Assembly: GCA_943324575.2 (NCBI GenBank)
Contig: CALPMD020000022.1
Coordinates: 1-9,896, forward strand
DNA: 9,896 nt
From: Akkermansia muciniphila
GTDB lineage: Bacteria > Verrucomicrobiota > Verrucomicrobiia > Verrucomicrobiales > Akkermansiaceae
Reading direction: 5' to 3'
Part shown: in pieces, positions 1 to 7,007 of the stretch
Position numbering within the stretch: the first letter of the stretch is position 1
Layout: each line of letters opens with the position of its first letter
Notes under the pieces: generated by a model
What the model was told of the DNA's origin: nothing
The model's database searches: none
What the model saw: only the letters and a program-made list of their open reading frames with translations
Position numbers and translations under genes: made by a program

Positions 1-509
1 ATGCCACCGTGGCGCGCCGTTTCCACATCGTGGGTCATGTCGCCGACAAACGCGGTTTCCACAGGGTCGAGACCGTGGTTGGCAAGGATCTGGTGGATGA
101 CTTCGCGCTTGTCGAGCACGCCGGAGTAGGTCGCCTCGAAATGCGGGCGAAAGCCGAATTCGTCCATCTGCCGCTCGAAAGCGACCGTGTCCATCGACGT
201 CAGGACAAACACGCGGATGCCGAGGGAGCGGCACCATTCCAGCTTTTCGCGGGCGTGAGGCAAGACGGTGACGGGCGTGACTGCGGCGTCGAAAGCGGGC
301 CGGAAGTGGGCCTCGAGCTCCACGAGCGGCACGTCGGGCAGCACTTCGGCGTAGAACTCGTGGTAGGGCAGGCGGAAGCTGCGGCGGAACGACTCGCGGT
401 CGAGCGCGGGCACGTCGTATTTAGCCAGGACCGCGTTGGTCGCCTCGATCACGGGGCCGAGATCGTCCACCAGCGTGCCGGACCAATCGAAGATGAGGTT
501 GCGAAACAT
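1..509 (-). CDS. HAD-superfamily hydrolase, phosphoglycolate phosphatase-like (C-terminus cut by window edge)
   Basis: This is a haloacid dehalogenase-type hydrolase, probably a cytoplasmic phosphatase acting on a small phosphorylated metabolite. The ATG at 509 opens 169 codons with no stop before the left edge, so the C-terminus is missing. Motif I is DWSGTLVDD, with nucleophile Asp8. Motif II is LTS (residues 103-105), the motif III lysine is probably Lys134 in LDKRE, and motif IV is GDMTHD (Asp157, Asp161). Residues about 15-90 would form the helical cap. The usual general acid/base Asp two residues after the nucleophile is Ser10 here. Phosphonatases also lack this Asp (they have Ala), so the reaction may not be a standard phosphatase one. 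The gene lies downstream of DciA on the same strand, with a palindromic repeat between them. The family call is firm; the substrate is unknown. Confidence 0.85.
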   Translation of the reverse strand, partial: MFRNLIFDWSGTLVDDLGPVIEATNAVLAKYDVPALDRESFRRSFRLPYHEFYAEVLPDVPLVELEAHFRPAFDAAVTPVTVLPHAREKLEWCRSLGIRVFVLTSMDTVAFERQMDEFGFRPHFEATYSGVLDKREVIHQILANHGLDPVETAFVGDMTHDVETARHGG

Positions 510-523
510 GAAATTTAAGAGTT

Positions 524-618
524 TACCGCGGAGGCGCAAAGGCCGCTAAGGGACGCAAAGAAGAGAAGATAAAGGGATGGGCTTTGCGCTTCTTGGTGGC
601 CTTTGCGTCTTTGCGGTT
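524..618. repeat. Palindromic GCAAAG-type repeat (imperfect inverted repeat)
   Basis: Two 37-bp arms (524-560 and 582-618) are imperfect reverse complements separated by 21 bp. About 28 of 37 positions match, and several mismatches are G/A or C/T changes that would still allow G-U pairing in RNA. Each arm contains CGCAAAGGCC and further GCAAAG units. The element lies between the 3' end of the DciA gene and the start of the HAD gene, so a leftward transcript could fold it into a long hairpin. Similar GCAAAG-rich palindromes are known to me as dispersed repeats in Verrucomicrobia-like genomes. A role as terminator or processing site is inference, since no clear T-tract follows it. Confidence 0.75.
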
Positions 619-634
619 GGTCTGAATGAATGTC

Positions 635-1033
635 TCACCCGAGCGTGAATTTGATGGATTTGATGCGCTCGTCGCCGAGCTGGGCGCGGATGTTGGTGAT
701 GAGCATCGGTTTCATCTGTTCGAGATGAAAGCGCATCGCCGGCTGGGTGACGCGCAGGACGAGGTGGCCGCCTTTCACAGAGATCGGCTCGCTGTGGCGG
801 GAGATGAAGTCGCCGGCCAGCTCTTTCCAGGAGGCGCGGACTTGGTCTTCGTTGAGGCCATCTTCGGCCCCGGCAGCACGGAGAATGGCCGCCACAAACT
901 GATTGGCGAGGTGAATGCCGGAGTTGAGGTCATCCACTTCATCGCCGCCGCGCCATTCCCGCAGGATTTCCTCGCGGATTCTGCTGGGACGCGCGGGCTT
1001 TTTCATGCCGCTTGGACGCTTAGGCGTCGCCAT
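635..1033 (-). CDS. dciA: DciA-like (DUF721) protein, putative replicative helicase loader/operator
   Basis: The protein has 132 aa and resembles the DUF721/DciA family, which in bacteria lacking DnaC/DnaI helps load the replicative helicase DnaB at the origin. The family core covers residues about 63-132. It has a Trp (W69) followed by KELAGDFISRHSEP, then a Gly-Gly turn and the strand LVLRVTQPAMRFHLEQMKP, ending in a KSIKF segment. The N-terminal 60 residues are basic at first and then variable. The ATG at 1033 was chosen because it overlaps the ferredoxin stop by 14 bp and would allow translational coupling. An internal ATG at 1006 is the alternative. Neither start has a strong ribosome binding site. 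The gene sits in a leftward ferredoxin-DciA-HAD run. The family call is good; the loader role comes from family knowledge. Confidence 0.75.
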   Translation of the reverse strand: MATPKRPSGMKKPARPSRIREEILREWRGGDEVDDLNSGIHLANQFVAAILRAAGAEDGLNEDQVRASWKELAGDFISRHSEPISVKGGHLVLRVTQPAMRFHLEQMKPMLITNIRAQLGDERIKSIKFTLG

Positions 1034-1256
1034 CTTCGCCGATCGCCTCGACGGGACAGCCTTCCATCGCTTCGCGGCAGAGGGCCAGATCGTCGTCGTT
1101 GTCCGGTTGCTTGAAAACGTAGGAATAACCTTCGTCTTCAGCGCGGGTGAAGTTGTTCGGTGCCGTTTCGCGGCACAGATCACAGTCGATGCACTGGCTG
1201 TCCACATAGAACTTGCCGGGCACGTTTTCCACATTTTTGTCTTCGCGGTCAGCCAT
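1020..1256 (-). CDS. Ferredoxin, single [4Fe-4S] (or [3Fe-4S]) cluster
   Basis: This is a small acidic cytoplasmic electron carrier of 78 aa. The cluster ligands are visible as C22-x2-C25-x2-C28 in CIDCDLCRE and C67-Pro in EGCPVEAI, the pattern of mono-cluster ferredoxins of the Bacillus thermoproteolyticus type. A fifth Cys (C60) lies seven residues before C67 and is not a standard ligand. The sequence is rich in Asp and Glu, including PDNDDD, as expected for a ferredoxin. The start ATG at 1256 has no Shine-Dalgarno motif. It is the first gene of a leftward run and overlaps DciA. It is divergent from the membrane protein and hemQ pair. The redox partners cannot be told from the sequence. Confidence 0.9.
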   Translation of the reverse strand: MADREDKNVENVPGKFYVDSQCIDCDLCRETAPNNFTRAEDEGYSYVFKQPDNDDDLALCREAMEGCPVEAIGEDGDA

Positions 1257-1392
1257 GGAGGGTCAAAGGATTAACAACCCCATGGATGCCGCCCAATGAC
1301 CTGCAATGCAACTGGTTTTTTCTGGAACTTCGCCTTTTGCTTTCGGGCTAGCCAAATTCGAATCCCCCCCTTATCAAAGGATCAATCGCTCT
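1257..1392. other. Divergent intergenic region between ferredoxin and membrane-protein genes
   Basis: This 136-bp stretch must hold the promoters of both divergent units. I see no convincing -35/-10 pair on either strand and no clear Fur box. An AAAGGA motif at 1376-1381, 11 nt before the ATG at 1393, could be a weak ribosome binding site for the rightward gene. Reading frames extending upstream of 1393 are open here but look like non-coding translation. Confidence 0.4.
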
Positions 1393-2439
1393 ATGACACC
1401 TTCAACACCCTCATCCTCCAGCGGTTCTGGGATTCCTCCACGACATCGTCCGAACTTGGTCGACTTCAACCAGAACTCGACCGAGCACGATTTGTGGGAG
1501 TTGGAGGAAGATGTCCCACCGAACCCGCTGGCCGCCGAGCCCCGCCAAAGCCCGAGCGTATCCAAAGACTCGACACCCGGCGATGCCGCCAAACCCCAAG
1601 AGGGTCAAAAAGCCGAGTCTACAGCTGCGCCCAAGTCCGTCAGGGTGGCTGTCCAATTCAACGCCTCCAGGAGGTCCGATAGGGCTCATGAAACGGATTA
1701 TTTGATTTCCCGGCCAAAAACCGACGAAGAATTCGAGGATCTCAGTGACTGGGTCGAGCCGTTGGCTAGGGCCGCAAGTCCGGCCCCTCTCCAAGAACCG
1801 ACTCCTCAAGAAATCGTTGCCCAACCAATCGAGCCGCTAACCGAGCACGATGACGAAATTCGGCCGGTCTCGCCGGAACCTGCCAAACCGATTTCGCTGC
1901 GGCCACAACTTCACCTCTCGAAGGTCGAACGAATCGGCTTGGGCGTACTGTTGCTTCTGCTATTAGTCGGGAGCATTGCGCTGGTCTTAAATATTTTCAG
2001 CCGTTTACCAACCGAGTCCGCGCACACCGAAGCCAGCGACTTTCCGGTTTCAGGCAAGTATGTCAAAATCTCCACCGCCGACAGCTACTGGCGTCCGCCG
2101 GTGACGGAGGGCGAGGGCCGTGAGATCGTCCGCCGCGACACGGTTTTGGTTCCCGTGGTAAAACTCACCGCCAGCGGTGGGCCGGCCGCGGTGCGTGTTG
2201 TCTTCCGTGATAGCGATGGGAAGGTGGTTGGCGATGTCATTACCCGCAGAGTACAGGTCGACCTTCCCATGGAACTCGCCGCTACCGCGGGTTTTGAAGA
2301 CGTGGGCATGCATGCTGCCTACCGCACTGGCAACGGAAAGCCCTGGATAGTCCAAATTTACGAAGCGGCCACACCAAGCTCGCCGAGCCAAGATTTCAAG
2401 AAGCTCATCGAACTAAAAATTTCCAACGCCAGTCGCTGA
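1393..2439 (+). CDS. Unrecognised single-pass membrane protein with long disordered N-terminus
   Basis: I do not recognise this 348-aa protein. Residues 1-175 are rich in Pro, Ser, Glu and Asp, probably disordered and cytoplasmic. One hydrophobic helix follows at about 181-203 (IGLGVLLLLLLVGSIALVLN), preceded by basic residues (Lys177, Arg180), which suggests N-in topology. The C-terminal 140 residues are predicted to be extracytoplasmic. They look beta-rich, with YVKISTADSYWRPP, REIVRRDTVLVPVVKL and AAVRVVFRDSDGKVVGD resembling an Ig-like or all-beta fold. No Cys or catalytic motif is visible. The ATG at 1393 was chosen over an upstream ATG at 1306 because AAAGGA precedes it and the upstream extension lacks protein character. 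It lies 11 bp before hemQ on the same strand, so the two are probably cotranscribed. A link to heme handling is inference from position only. Confidence 0.75.
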   Translation: MTPSTPSSSSGSGIPPRHRPNLVDFNQNSTEHDLWELEEDVPPNPLAAEPRQSPSVSKDSTPGDAAKPQEGQKAESTAAPKSVRVAVQFNASRRSDRAHETDYLISRPKTDEEFEDLSDWVEPLARAASPAPLQEPTPQEIVAQPIEPLTEHDDEIRPVSPEPAKPISLRPQLHLSKVERIGLGVLLLLLLVGSIALVLNIFSRLPTESAHTEASDFPVSGKYVKISTADSYWRPPVTEGEGREIVRRDTVLVPVVKLTASGGPAAVRVVFRDSDGKVVGDVITRRVQVDLPMELAATAGFEDVGMHAAYRTGNGKPWIVQIYEAATPSSPSQDFKKLIELKISNASR

Positions 2440-2450
2440 ATTCAACCATC

Positions 2451-3278
2451 ATGTCGAATCAAGAAGTCACCCCACTCGTGCCCAGAGAAGGCTGGCACGT
2501 CATGCACTTGTTCTATCACGTCGACCATTCGCAATGGACACTCTACAGCGACGAGGAACAGCGCCATGCCAAGACCCGCCTCACCGAGCTGGTGCAAGAA
2601 ATCCGCGCAACTCCCGACACACACCTGTTGGTTTTCTCAGTGGCGACACCCAAGGCGGATCTTGGTTTCATGCTGCTGACTCCTGACTTGCAGGTAGCGA
2701 ACAGGTTTGAAAAGCAGCTCAGCCTCTCCCTCGGCCCAGAGATTCTCAGCCCGGCATATTCCTACCTCTCCCAGACGGAAGGCTCCGAATACACGACCAC
2801 CCGCGAGCAATACGCGGCGGAAACCTTGATCGCTGAAGAAGGCCTGACGGAAGGCTCGGCCGAGCTCGAAGCGGGTCTAAAAGCCTTCGACGAGCGGATG
2901 GCACACTATTTGAAGCACCGCCTCTACCCGGTGCTGCCCGATTGGCCCGTCATGTGTTTCTACCCGATGTCCAAGCGCCGCAATGGCCCGGACAACTGGT
3001 ATTCGCTGGATTTCGAAAGCCGCCGCAAGCTGATGGCAGGACACGCCAAGGTCGGCCGCACCTACTCGGGCCGGATTCTCCAACTCATTACCGGCTCGAC
3101 TGGACTCGATGAATTCGAATGGGGCGTGACCCTGCTTGCCAAGGATACCATCGACATCAAGTCGATCGTCTACGAAATGCGTTTCGACGAAGTCACGGCC
3201 CGCTACGGTGAATTCGGAGACTTCTATATCTGCATGCAGTTGCCGCTCGACGTCTTGTTCCGCCGGATCTGCTTGTAA
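2451..3278 (+). CDS. hemQ: Coproheme decarboxylase HemQ/ChdC (chlorite dismutase-like fold)
   Basis: HemQ catalyses the last step of the coproporphyrin-dependent heme pathway. It uses peroxide to decarboxylate coproheme III at two propionates, giving heme b. The 275-aa protein has the two-part chlorite dismutase-like layout. The C-terminal heme domain carries YPMSKRR (Tyr171, Met173, Lys175), NWYSLDFESRRKLMAGH with the proximal His198, GRTYSGRI, and QLITGS with distal Gln211. It continues with EWGVTLLAKD and YEMRFDEVTARYGEFG. The 27-residue Tyr-to-His and 13-residue His-to-Gln spacings match the Gram-positive enzymes (Listeria Y147/H174/Q187 and Staphylococcus Y145/H172/Q185), so the active site looks intact. 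The start ATG at 2451 follows the membrane-protein stop by 11 bp and has no Shine-Dalgarno motif. A Fur-family gene lies downstream. Other pathway genes (cpfC, cgoX) are not in this window. Confidence 0.93.
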   Translation: MSNQEVTPLVPREGWHVMHLFYHVDHSQWTLYSDEEQRHAKTRLTELVQEIRATPDTHLLVFSVATPKADLGFMLLTPDLQVANRFEKQLSLSLGPEILSPAYSYLSQTEGSEYTTTREQYAAETLIAEEGLTEGSAELEAGLKAFDERMAHYLKHRLYPVLPDWPVMCFYPMSKRRNGPDNWYSLDFESRRKLMAGHAKVGRTYSGRILQLITGSTGLDEFEWGVTLLAKDTIDIKSIVYEMRFDEVTARYGEFGDFYICMQLPLDVLFRRICL

Positions 3279-3410
3279 GGCCACAGTTGGCAACCCGTAT
3301 GGCGCCGATGGAAGATGGCACCGGAGCGGTAGCGGCCAGCGCAATGCGCAATTTACGAACCCCCAAGCTTTCCTCTTTCCGTCATGAATTCTTGGAGATA
3401 GAAATGCGCA
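3279..3410. other. Intergenic region upstream of the Fur-family gene
   Basis: This 132-bp stretch separates hemQ from the Fur-family gene. A short direct repeat, GCGCAAT GCGCAAT, lies at about 3340-3354. A GGAG motif (3394-3397) and an in-frame stop (TAG, 3399-3401) come just before the Fur start. I see no convincing promoter, terminator hairpin or 19-bp Fur box. Confidence 0.35.
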
Positions 3411-3908
3411 GTGGACTCTGGCATTCAAGAACGACTCACCGACTTTATCCGACGCAAAGGTCTGCGGCAGACCCGCCAGCGCGACACGATTGTCTCGGCT
3501 GCCTTTTCCAAGGACGAACTTTTCTCAGCGGACGAACTGTTCGAGCGCGCCCGCAAGCTCGACTCCAAGACCTCGCGGGCGACGGTCTACCGCACGCTCA
3601 GTCTCATGGTGGAAGCCAATTTGCTGCGCGAAATTGATCTCGGCGACAATCAGGCGACCTACGATCCCAAGTTCGCCGTAAAACCCTCACACAACCATCT
3701 CGCCTGCATTGACTGTGGCCGCGTCGTTGAATTCGAAGACTCGCATCTCGAGTTGCTCAACGACTGCGTGACGCGACGGATGGGCTTTAAGCCCGTGCAG
3801 CAGTCGGTCAGGATCGAGGCGAATTGCGAGCAACTGCGCCTCAAAGGTCGCTGCCCGAATCTCATCGCCACCCGCCTCACGGGCAGGCGCTTGAGAAAAA
3901 AGCGCTGA
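3411..3908 (+). CDS. Fur-family metal-responsive transcriptional regulator (atypical metal sites)
   Basis: Fur-family proteins are dimeric repressors that bind DNA when loaded with metal or in response to redox. This 165-aa protein has the winged helix at residues 1-85 (GLRQTRQRDTIVSAAF, then SRATVYRTLSLMVEANLL as the recognition region) and the dimerisation domain after residue 92. The first structural Zn pair is present as C99-x2-C102 in CIDCGRVVEF. The second pair is widely spaced, C139-x8-C148, rather than C-x2-4-C. By motif alignment with E. coli Fur, His33 corresponds to Leu37 and a conserved dimer-domain His to Gln131, while HNH (His94, His96) remains. The metal sensed (Fe, Zn, Mn or peroxide via Fe) is therefore uncertain. 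The GTG at 3411 is forced by an in-frame TAG at 3399-3401. The C-terminus is basic (RRLRKKR). The family call is firm; the subtype is open. Confidence 0.88.
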   Translation: MDSGIQERLTDFIRRKGLRQTRQRDTIVSAAFSKDELFSADELFERARKLDSKTSRATVYRTLSLMVEANLLREIDLGDNQATYDPKFAVKPSHNHLACIDCGRVVEFEDSHLELLNDCVTRRMGFKPVQQSVRIEANCEQLRLKGRCPNLIATRLTGRRLRKKR

Positions 3909-3920
3909 CTCCCAGTGCGA

Positions 3921-4286
3921 TCAGCTATGCCTTTCCGGCTGCCAGTTCACTTCCTTCGCGTCTTTCCAGAGATCTTCCAGCTCATAGTACTCGCGCAGTT
4001 CTTGATGCATCACATGAACCATCACGTCGATGTAGTCCAAAACAACCCAGCGGGTGTCGGCCTTGCCTTCAGTCATCGTCGGCTTCACACCGTGTTCCTC
4101 TTCCACCATGCCGGCCACATCGCGCAAAACAGCCCTAAGCTGCGGCATCGATGAACCCGAACACACCACCATAAAGTCTGTTAGGTTTGAAATCCCACGC
4201 ATGTCCCACACGCGGATGTTTTCCGCTTTGATTTCATCGGCTGCTTTCGCGCACGCCAGAGCTAGATCTTCGCCTTGTATCGCCAT
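3921..4286 (-). CDS. rsfS: Ribosomal silencing factor RsfS (YbeB/Iojap family)
   Basis: RsfS binds ribosomal protein uL14 on the 50S subunit and blocks joining to the 30S subunit, lowering translation under nutrient limitation. The 121-aa product spans the whole family domain. It contains ISNLTDFMVVCSGSS (residues 32-46), a helix with PQLRAVLRDVAGMVEEE, the GKADTRWVVLDYIDVMVHVM stretch (74-93), and the family signature RE-YYELEDLWKDA near the C-terminus. The start ATG at 4286 is preceded by a purine-rich GCGGGGGAATT and is the best initiation signal for this gene; a longer upstream reading frame has no family similarity. The gene is convergent with the Fur-family gene (12 bp between stops) and divergent from the helicase. 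The usual neighbour nadD is not seen here. Confidence 0.93.
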   Translation of the reverse strand: MAIQGEDLALACAKAADEIKAENIRVWDMRGISNLTDFMVVCSGSSMPQLRAVLRDVAGMVEEEHGVKPTMTEGKADTRWVVLDYIDVMVHVMHQELREYYELEDLWKDAKEVNWQPERHS

Positions 4287-4350
4287 AATTCCCCCGCAGG
4301 GACGGACAGCATAGCCCAGCTTTACCGTGCGCACCAACTCAAAATACTCG

Positions 4351-4385
4351 TTCTTTGCGTTCCTTCGCGCCCATTGCGCCTTTGC
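4351..4385. repeat. Half-copy of the GCAAAG-type repeat
   Basis: The minus strand of this stretch reads GCAAAGGCGCAATGGG followed by CGCGAAGGAACGCAAAGAA. It resembles one arm of the palindrome at 524-618, with a GCAAAG unit at each end and a similar internal spacing. No second arm is visible nearby, so it may be a degenerate or solo copy. It lies in the 129-bp divergent region between rsfS and the helicase, upstream of both genes. Confidence 0.5.
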
Positions 4386-4415
4386 TGAGCACTTTTTCTG
4401 CGCCATGCTCCCCAC

Positions 4416-6956
4416 ATGCCCGCCCGTTTGAACCCCAAAGATCTCCCCGAAAACCCCAGCGCGGATGACATTCTCAACGCTTTCCTCGATTATCTGACTG
4501 GCAGCGGCACGATTCCCTATGACCATCAGGAAGAGGCGGTGCTCGAACTTTTTGCGGGCAACAACGTCATTCTCAACACCCCGACAGGCTCGGGGAAATC
4601 GTTGGTCGCCCTTGCGATGCAGTTCAAATCGCTCTGCCAAGGCCGCCGCTCCTACTACACCGTGCCGATCAAAGCGCTGGCCAACGAGAAGTTCCTCTCG
4701 CTCTGCCAAGTGCTCGGCCCGGAAAACGTCGGGATGATCACGGGCGACGCGACGGTGAATCACGACGCGCCCGTCATTTGCTGCACCGCCGAAATCCTCG
4801 CCAACATCGCCCTGCGCGATGGCGCCAATGCCCTCGTGGACGACGTGATCATGGACGAGTTCCATTATTACTCCGACCATTCGCGCGGCGCGGCTTGGCA
4901 AATTCCGCTGCTCACGCTGCCCCGCGCCCGCTTCCTGCTAATGTCCGCCACCCTGGGCGACGCCTCGTTTTTCTCCAAACAGCTCACCGATCTCACGGGC
5001 GCGCCGACCACGCTCGTCCAGTCTGACCAGCGCCCGGTTCCGTTAGAGTTCGAATATTCCACCACCCAGCTTCAGGAAAAAGTCGCCGAGCTGAACGAGC
5101 AGGGCCGCGCGCCGATTTACCTCGTTCATTTCACCCAGAACTCCTGCGCCGACACCGCCCGCGACCTGCTTTCGACCAACTTCTGCACCAAGGAGGAAAA
5201 AACCGCGATCGCCCGCGCCCTCGACGACGCCGATTTCCGCAGTCCCTACGGCCGCGAGCTTTCCAAGATCCTGCGCCACGGCGTCGGCATCCACCACGCC
5301 GGCCTGCTGCCAAAATATCGCTTGTTGGTCGAAAAACTCACCGCCCGCGGTTTGCTCAAAGTCGTTTGCGGCACCGATACCCTCGGCGTAGGGGTCAACG
5401 TCCCGATCCGCACGGTGATGCTCACGGCCCTCTGCAAATACGACGGGCGCGGCACCAAAATTCTCGCCGTCCGCGACTTCCGCCAGATCGTCGGCCGTGC
5501 GGGTCGGCGCGGATTCGACACCACCGGCTACGTCGTCGCCCAAGCGCCCGAACACGTCATCGAAAACCTCCGCCTCGCCGCCAAGGCGACAGCCAACAAA
5601 AAGAAGAGCTTCGAAAAACGCAAGCCACCGGAAAAAGGCTACATCCATTGGGACGAGGCCACCTTCGCCAAACTCCAAATCGCGCCGCCCGAGCCGCTCG
5701 TTTCCAGTTTCTCCGTCCACCACCACACGCTGCTCAACGTGCTTTCCCGCACCGTCGAGGACGGTTGCGCCGCGCTCAAAACGCTCATCCACGACAGCCA
5801 CGAACCGCCGTCCAAAAAGAAGGCGCTCAAAAAGCACGCCTTCAAACTCTTCCGTGGTCTCGTCGGCGCGAAGATCCTCCACATCATCCCACCCTCTCAG
5901 CGCACGGGCCCGCAGAAAATCGCCGTCGATGTCAGCCTGCCTGAGGATTTCTCGATCAACCACGCGCTCAGCCTCTACCTGCTAGACGCCATCCCCAAGC
6001 TCGACCCCGAGGCCGAAGACTACGCCTTCAACCTCATTTCACTGATTGAATCCATCCTCGAAAACCCCGAGATGGTGCTGCGCAAACAGGTCGATCTCAT
6101 CAAGTCCGAGCTCATGGCGCGCCTGAAAGACGAGGGTGTCGAATACGACGACCGCATCGCCCGCCTCGAAGAAGTCGAACACCCCAAACCCGGTGCCGAT
6201 TTCATTTACGACACCTTCAATGCCTTCAAGCTCCGCCACCCCTACCTCGGCAGCGAAAACGTCCGCCCCAAGACGGTCGCCCGCGAAATGATCGAGAACT
6301 ACCAGTCGTTCGAAGACTACGTCAAAACCTACAAGCTCGAACGCTCCGAGGCCGTGCTCCTCCGCCACCTCGGCGAAGTCTACAAAGTCCTCGCCCAGAC
6401 CGTGCCCGACAGCGCGAAAACCGAGCACGTCCACGAAGCCGAGTCCTTCCTCGAACTCATCGTCCGCCACACTGACTCCAGTCTACTCGACGAGTGGCAA
6501 GCCCTGAAAAACCCCGATGCCGCCCCCGCCTCTTCAGATCACAAATCTGAAATTGCAAATTTCAAATCCAAGATCCCCTACACCCAGGACAAACTCGCCT
6601 TCAAGCGCCACCTCCGCAACCACGTCCTCACCCTCGTCACCGCCCTTGCCCGCTACGATACCGAGGCCGCGCTCAGCCTGATCGCCAGCCACGATTCCGA
6701 CGGTAAAGCCTGGTCGAACGAGCGCCTGCTCCAGCTACTCAACACCTATCACGACGCCCGCCTCCAGATCCGCCTCGACCCCGAAGCGCGCAACGCCCGC
6801 CACACTCACATCTCCGAAGACGGCCTAACGATTCACCAAACGCTCATCGACCCCGACGACCTCAACGACTGGTCGCTGCAGCTCACCCTCGACCGCGAAA
6901 AATCCAACGAGGCCCGCACGCCCGTCCTGCGGTTAGAATCACTCGCGCTGATCTGA
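4416..6956 (+). CDS. Ski2/Mtr4-like DEAD/DEAH-box helicase with DUF3516-type C-terminus
   Basis: This is an 846-aa superfamily 2 ATPase, probably an RNA helicase in RNA turnover or processing. RecA domain 1 holds Walker A TPTGSGKS (55-62), PIKALANEK (84-92), motif II DEFH (147-150) and motif III SAT (177-179). RecA domain 2 holds VHFTQNS, the [14 protein letters not shown] segment (289-302), [12 protein letters not shown] and motif [12 protein letters not shown] (357-366). The HHAGL and GRAGRRG pattern is typical of the Ski2/Mtr4/Hel308 group. Residues about 400-846 resemble the helical DUF3516 region of bacterial Ski2-like helicases. Codons are strongly C-ending, which creates long antisense shadow frames. 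An AT-rich insert encodes residues 707-720. The ATG at 4416 has no Shine-Dalgarno motif. The helicase family call is sure; the RNA substrate is unknown. Confidence 0.9.
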   Translation: MPARLNPKDLPENPSADDILNAFLDYLTGSGTIPYDHQEEAVLELFAGNNVILNTPTGSGKSLVALAMQFKSLCQGRRSYYTVPIKALANEKFLSLCQVLGPENVGMITGDATVNHDAPVICCTAEILANIALRDGANALVDDVIMDEFHYYSDHSRGAAWQIPLLTLPRARFLLMSATLGDASFFSKQLTDLTGAPTTLVQSDQRPVPLEFEYSTTQLQEKVAELNEQGRAPIYLVHFTQNSCADTARDLLSTNFCTKEEKTAIARALDDADFRSPYGRELSKILRHGVGIHHAGLLPKYRLLVEKLTARGLLKVVCGTDTLGVGVNVPIRTVMLTALCKYDGRGTKILAVRDFRQIVGRAGRRGFDTTGYVVAQAPEHVIENLRLAAKATANKKKSFEKRKPPEKGYIHWDEATFAKLQIAPPEPLVSSFSVHHHTLLNVLSRTVEDGCAALKTLIHDSHEPPSKKKALKKHAFKLFRGLVGAKILHIIPPSQRTGPQKIAVDVSLPEDFSINHALSLYLLDAIPKLDPEAEDYAFNLISLIESILENPEMVLRKQVDLIKSELMARLKDEGVEYDDRIARLEEVEHPKPGADFIYDTFNAFKLRHPYLGSENVRPKTVAREMIENYQSFEDYVKTYKLERSEAVLLRHLGEVYKVLAQTVPDSAKTEHVHEAESFLELIVRHTDSSLLDEWQALKNPDAAPASSDHKSEIANFKSKIPYTQDKLAFKRHLRNHVLTLVTALARYDTEAALSLIASHDSDGKAWSNERLLQLLNTYHDARLQIRLDPEARNARHTHISEDGLTIHQTLIDPDDLNDWSLQLTLDREKSNEARTPVLRLESLALI
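6534..6575. repeat. AT-rich short repeat translated in frame inside the helicase gene
   Basis: This 42-bp stretch is AT-rich within a very GC-rich gene. It contains two small palindromes: CAGAT/ATCTG around CACA (6536-6550) and GAAATT-GCA-AATTTC (6550-6564). It encodes [14 protein letters not shown] (residues 707-720) with codons unlike the neighbours (TCT, ATT, GCA, AAT instead of C-ending ones). Translations such as SEISNLKSQI are typical of a dispersed AAATCTGAAATTTCAAATC-type repeat that I associate with Verrucomicrobia and Planctomycetes genomes. Its origin as an in-frame insertion in a loop is inference. Confidence 0.55.
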
Positions 6957-7007
6957 TCTCCAGCGCTTGCTTCGCCAGACGACGCCCGATATTCTATCAT
7001 ACGATTT

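Noticed and set aside
9..518. A plus-strand frame mirroring the HAD gene.
   Set aside because: The minus strand encodes all four HAD motifs; the plus-strand product has no recognisable features.
1034..1234. An upstream extension of the DciA reading frame to an ATG at 1234.
   Set aside because: It lies within the ferredoxin gene in another frame; the ferredoxin cluster motifs show which frame is coding there.
3279..3410. A Fur box controlling the Fur-family gene.
   Set aside because: No 19-bp AT-rich palindrome resembling a Fur operator could be seen.
3887..3905. A 6-bp-stem hairpin (GCGCTT/AAGCGC) at the end of the Fur gene as a terminator.
   Set aside because: The stem is short, overlaps the coding end and has no T-tract after it on either strand.
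4287..4901. An upstream extension of the RsfS reading frame.
   Set aside because: RsfS similarity begins at the ATG at 4286. The extension runs through the divergent region and the helicase gene in antisense, with repeat-derived residues.
5043..5963. A 306-codon open frame antisense to the helicase.
   Set aside because: The helicase frame has all the conserved motifs. The antisense frame is a by-product of its C-ending codons, and its translation matches no family I recognise.
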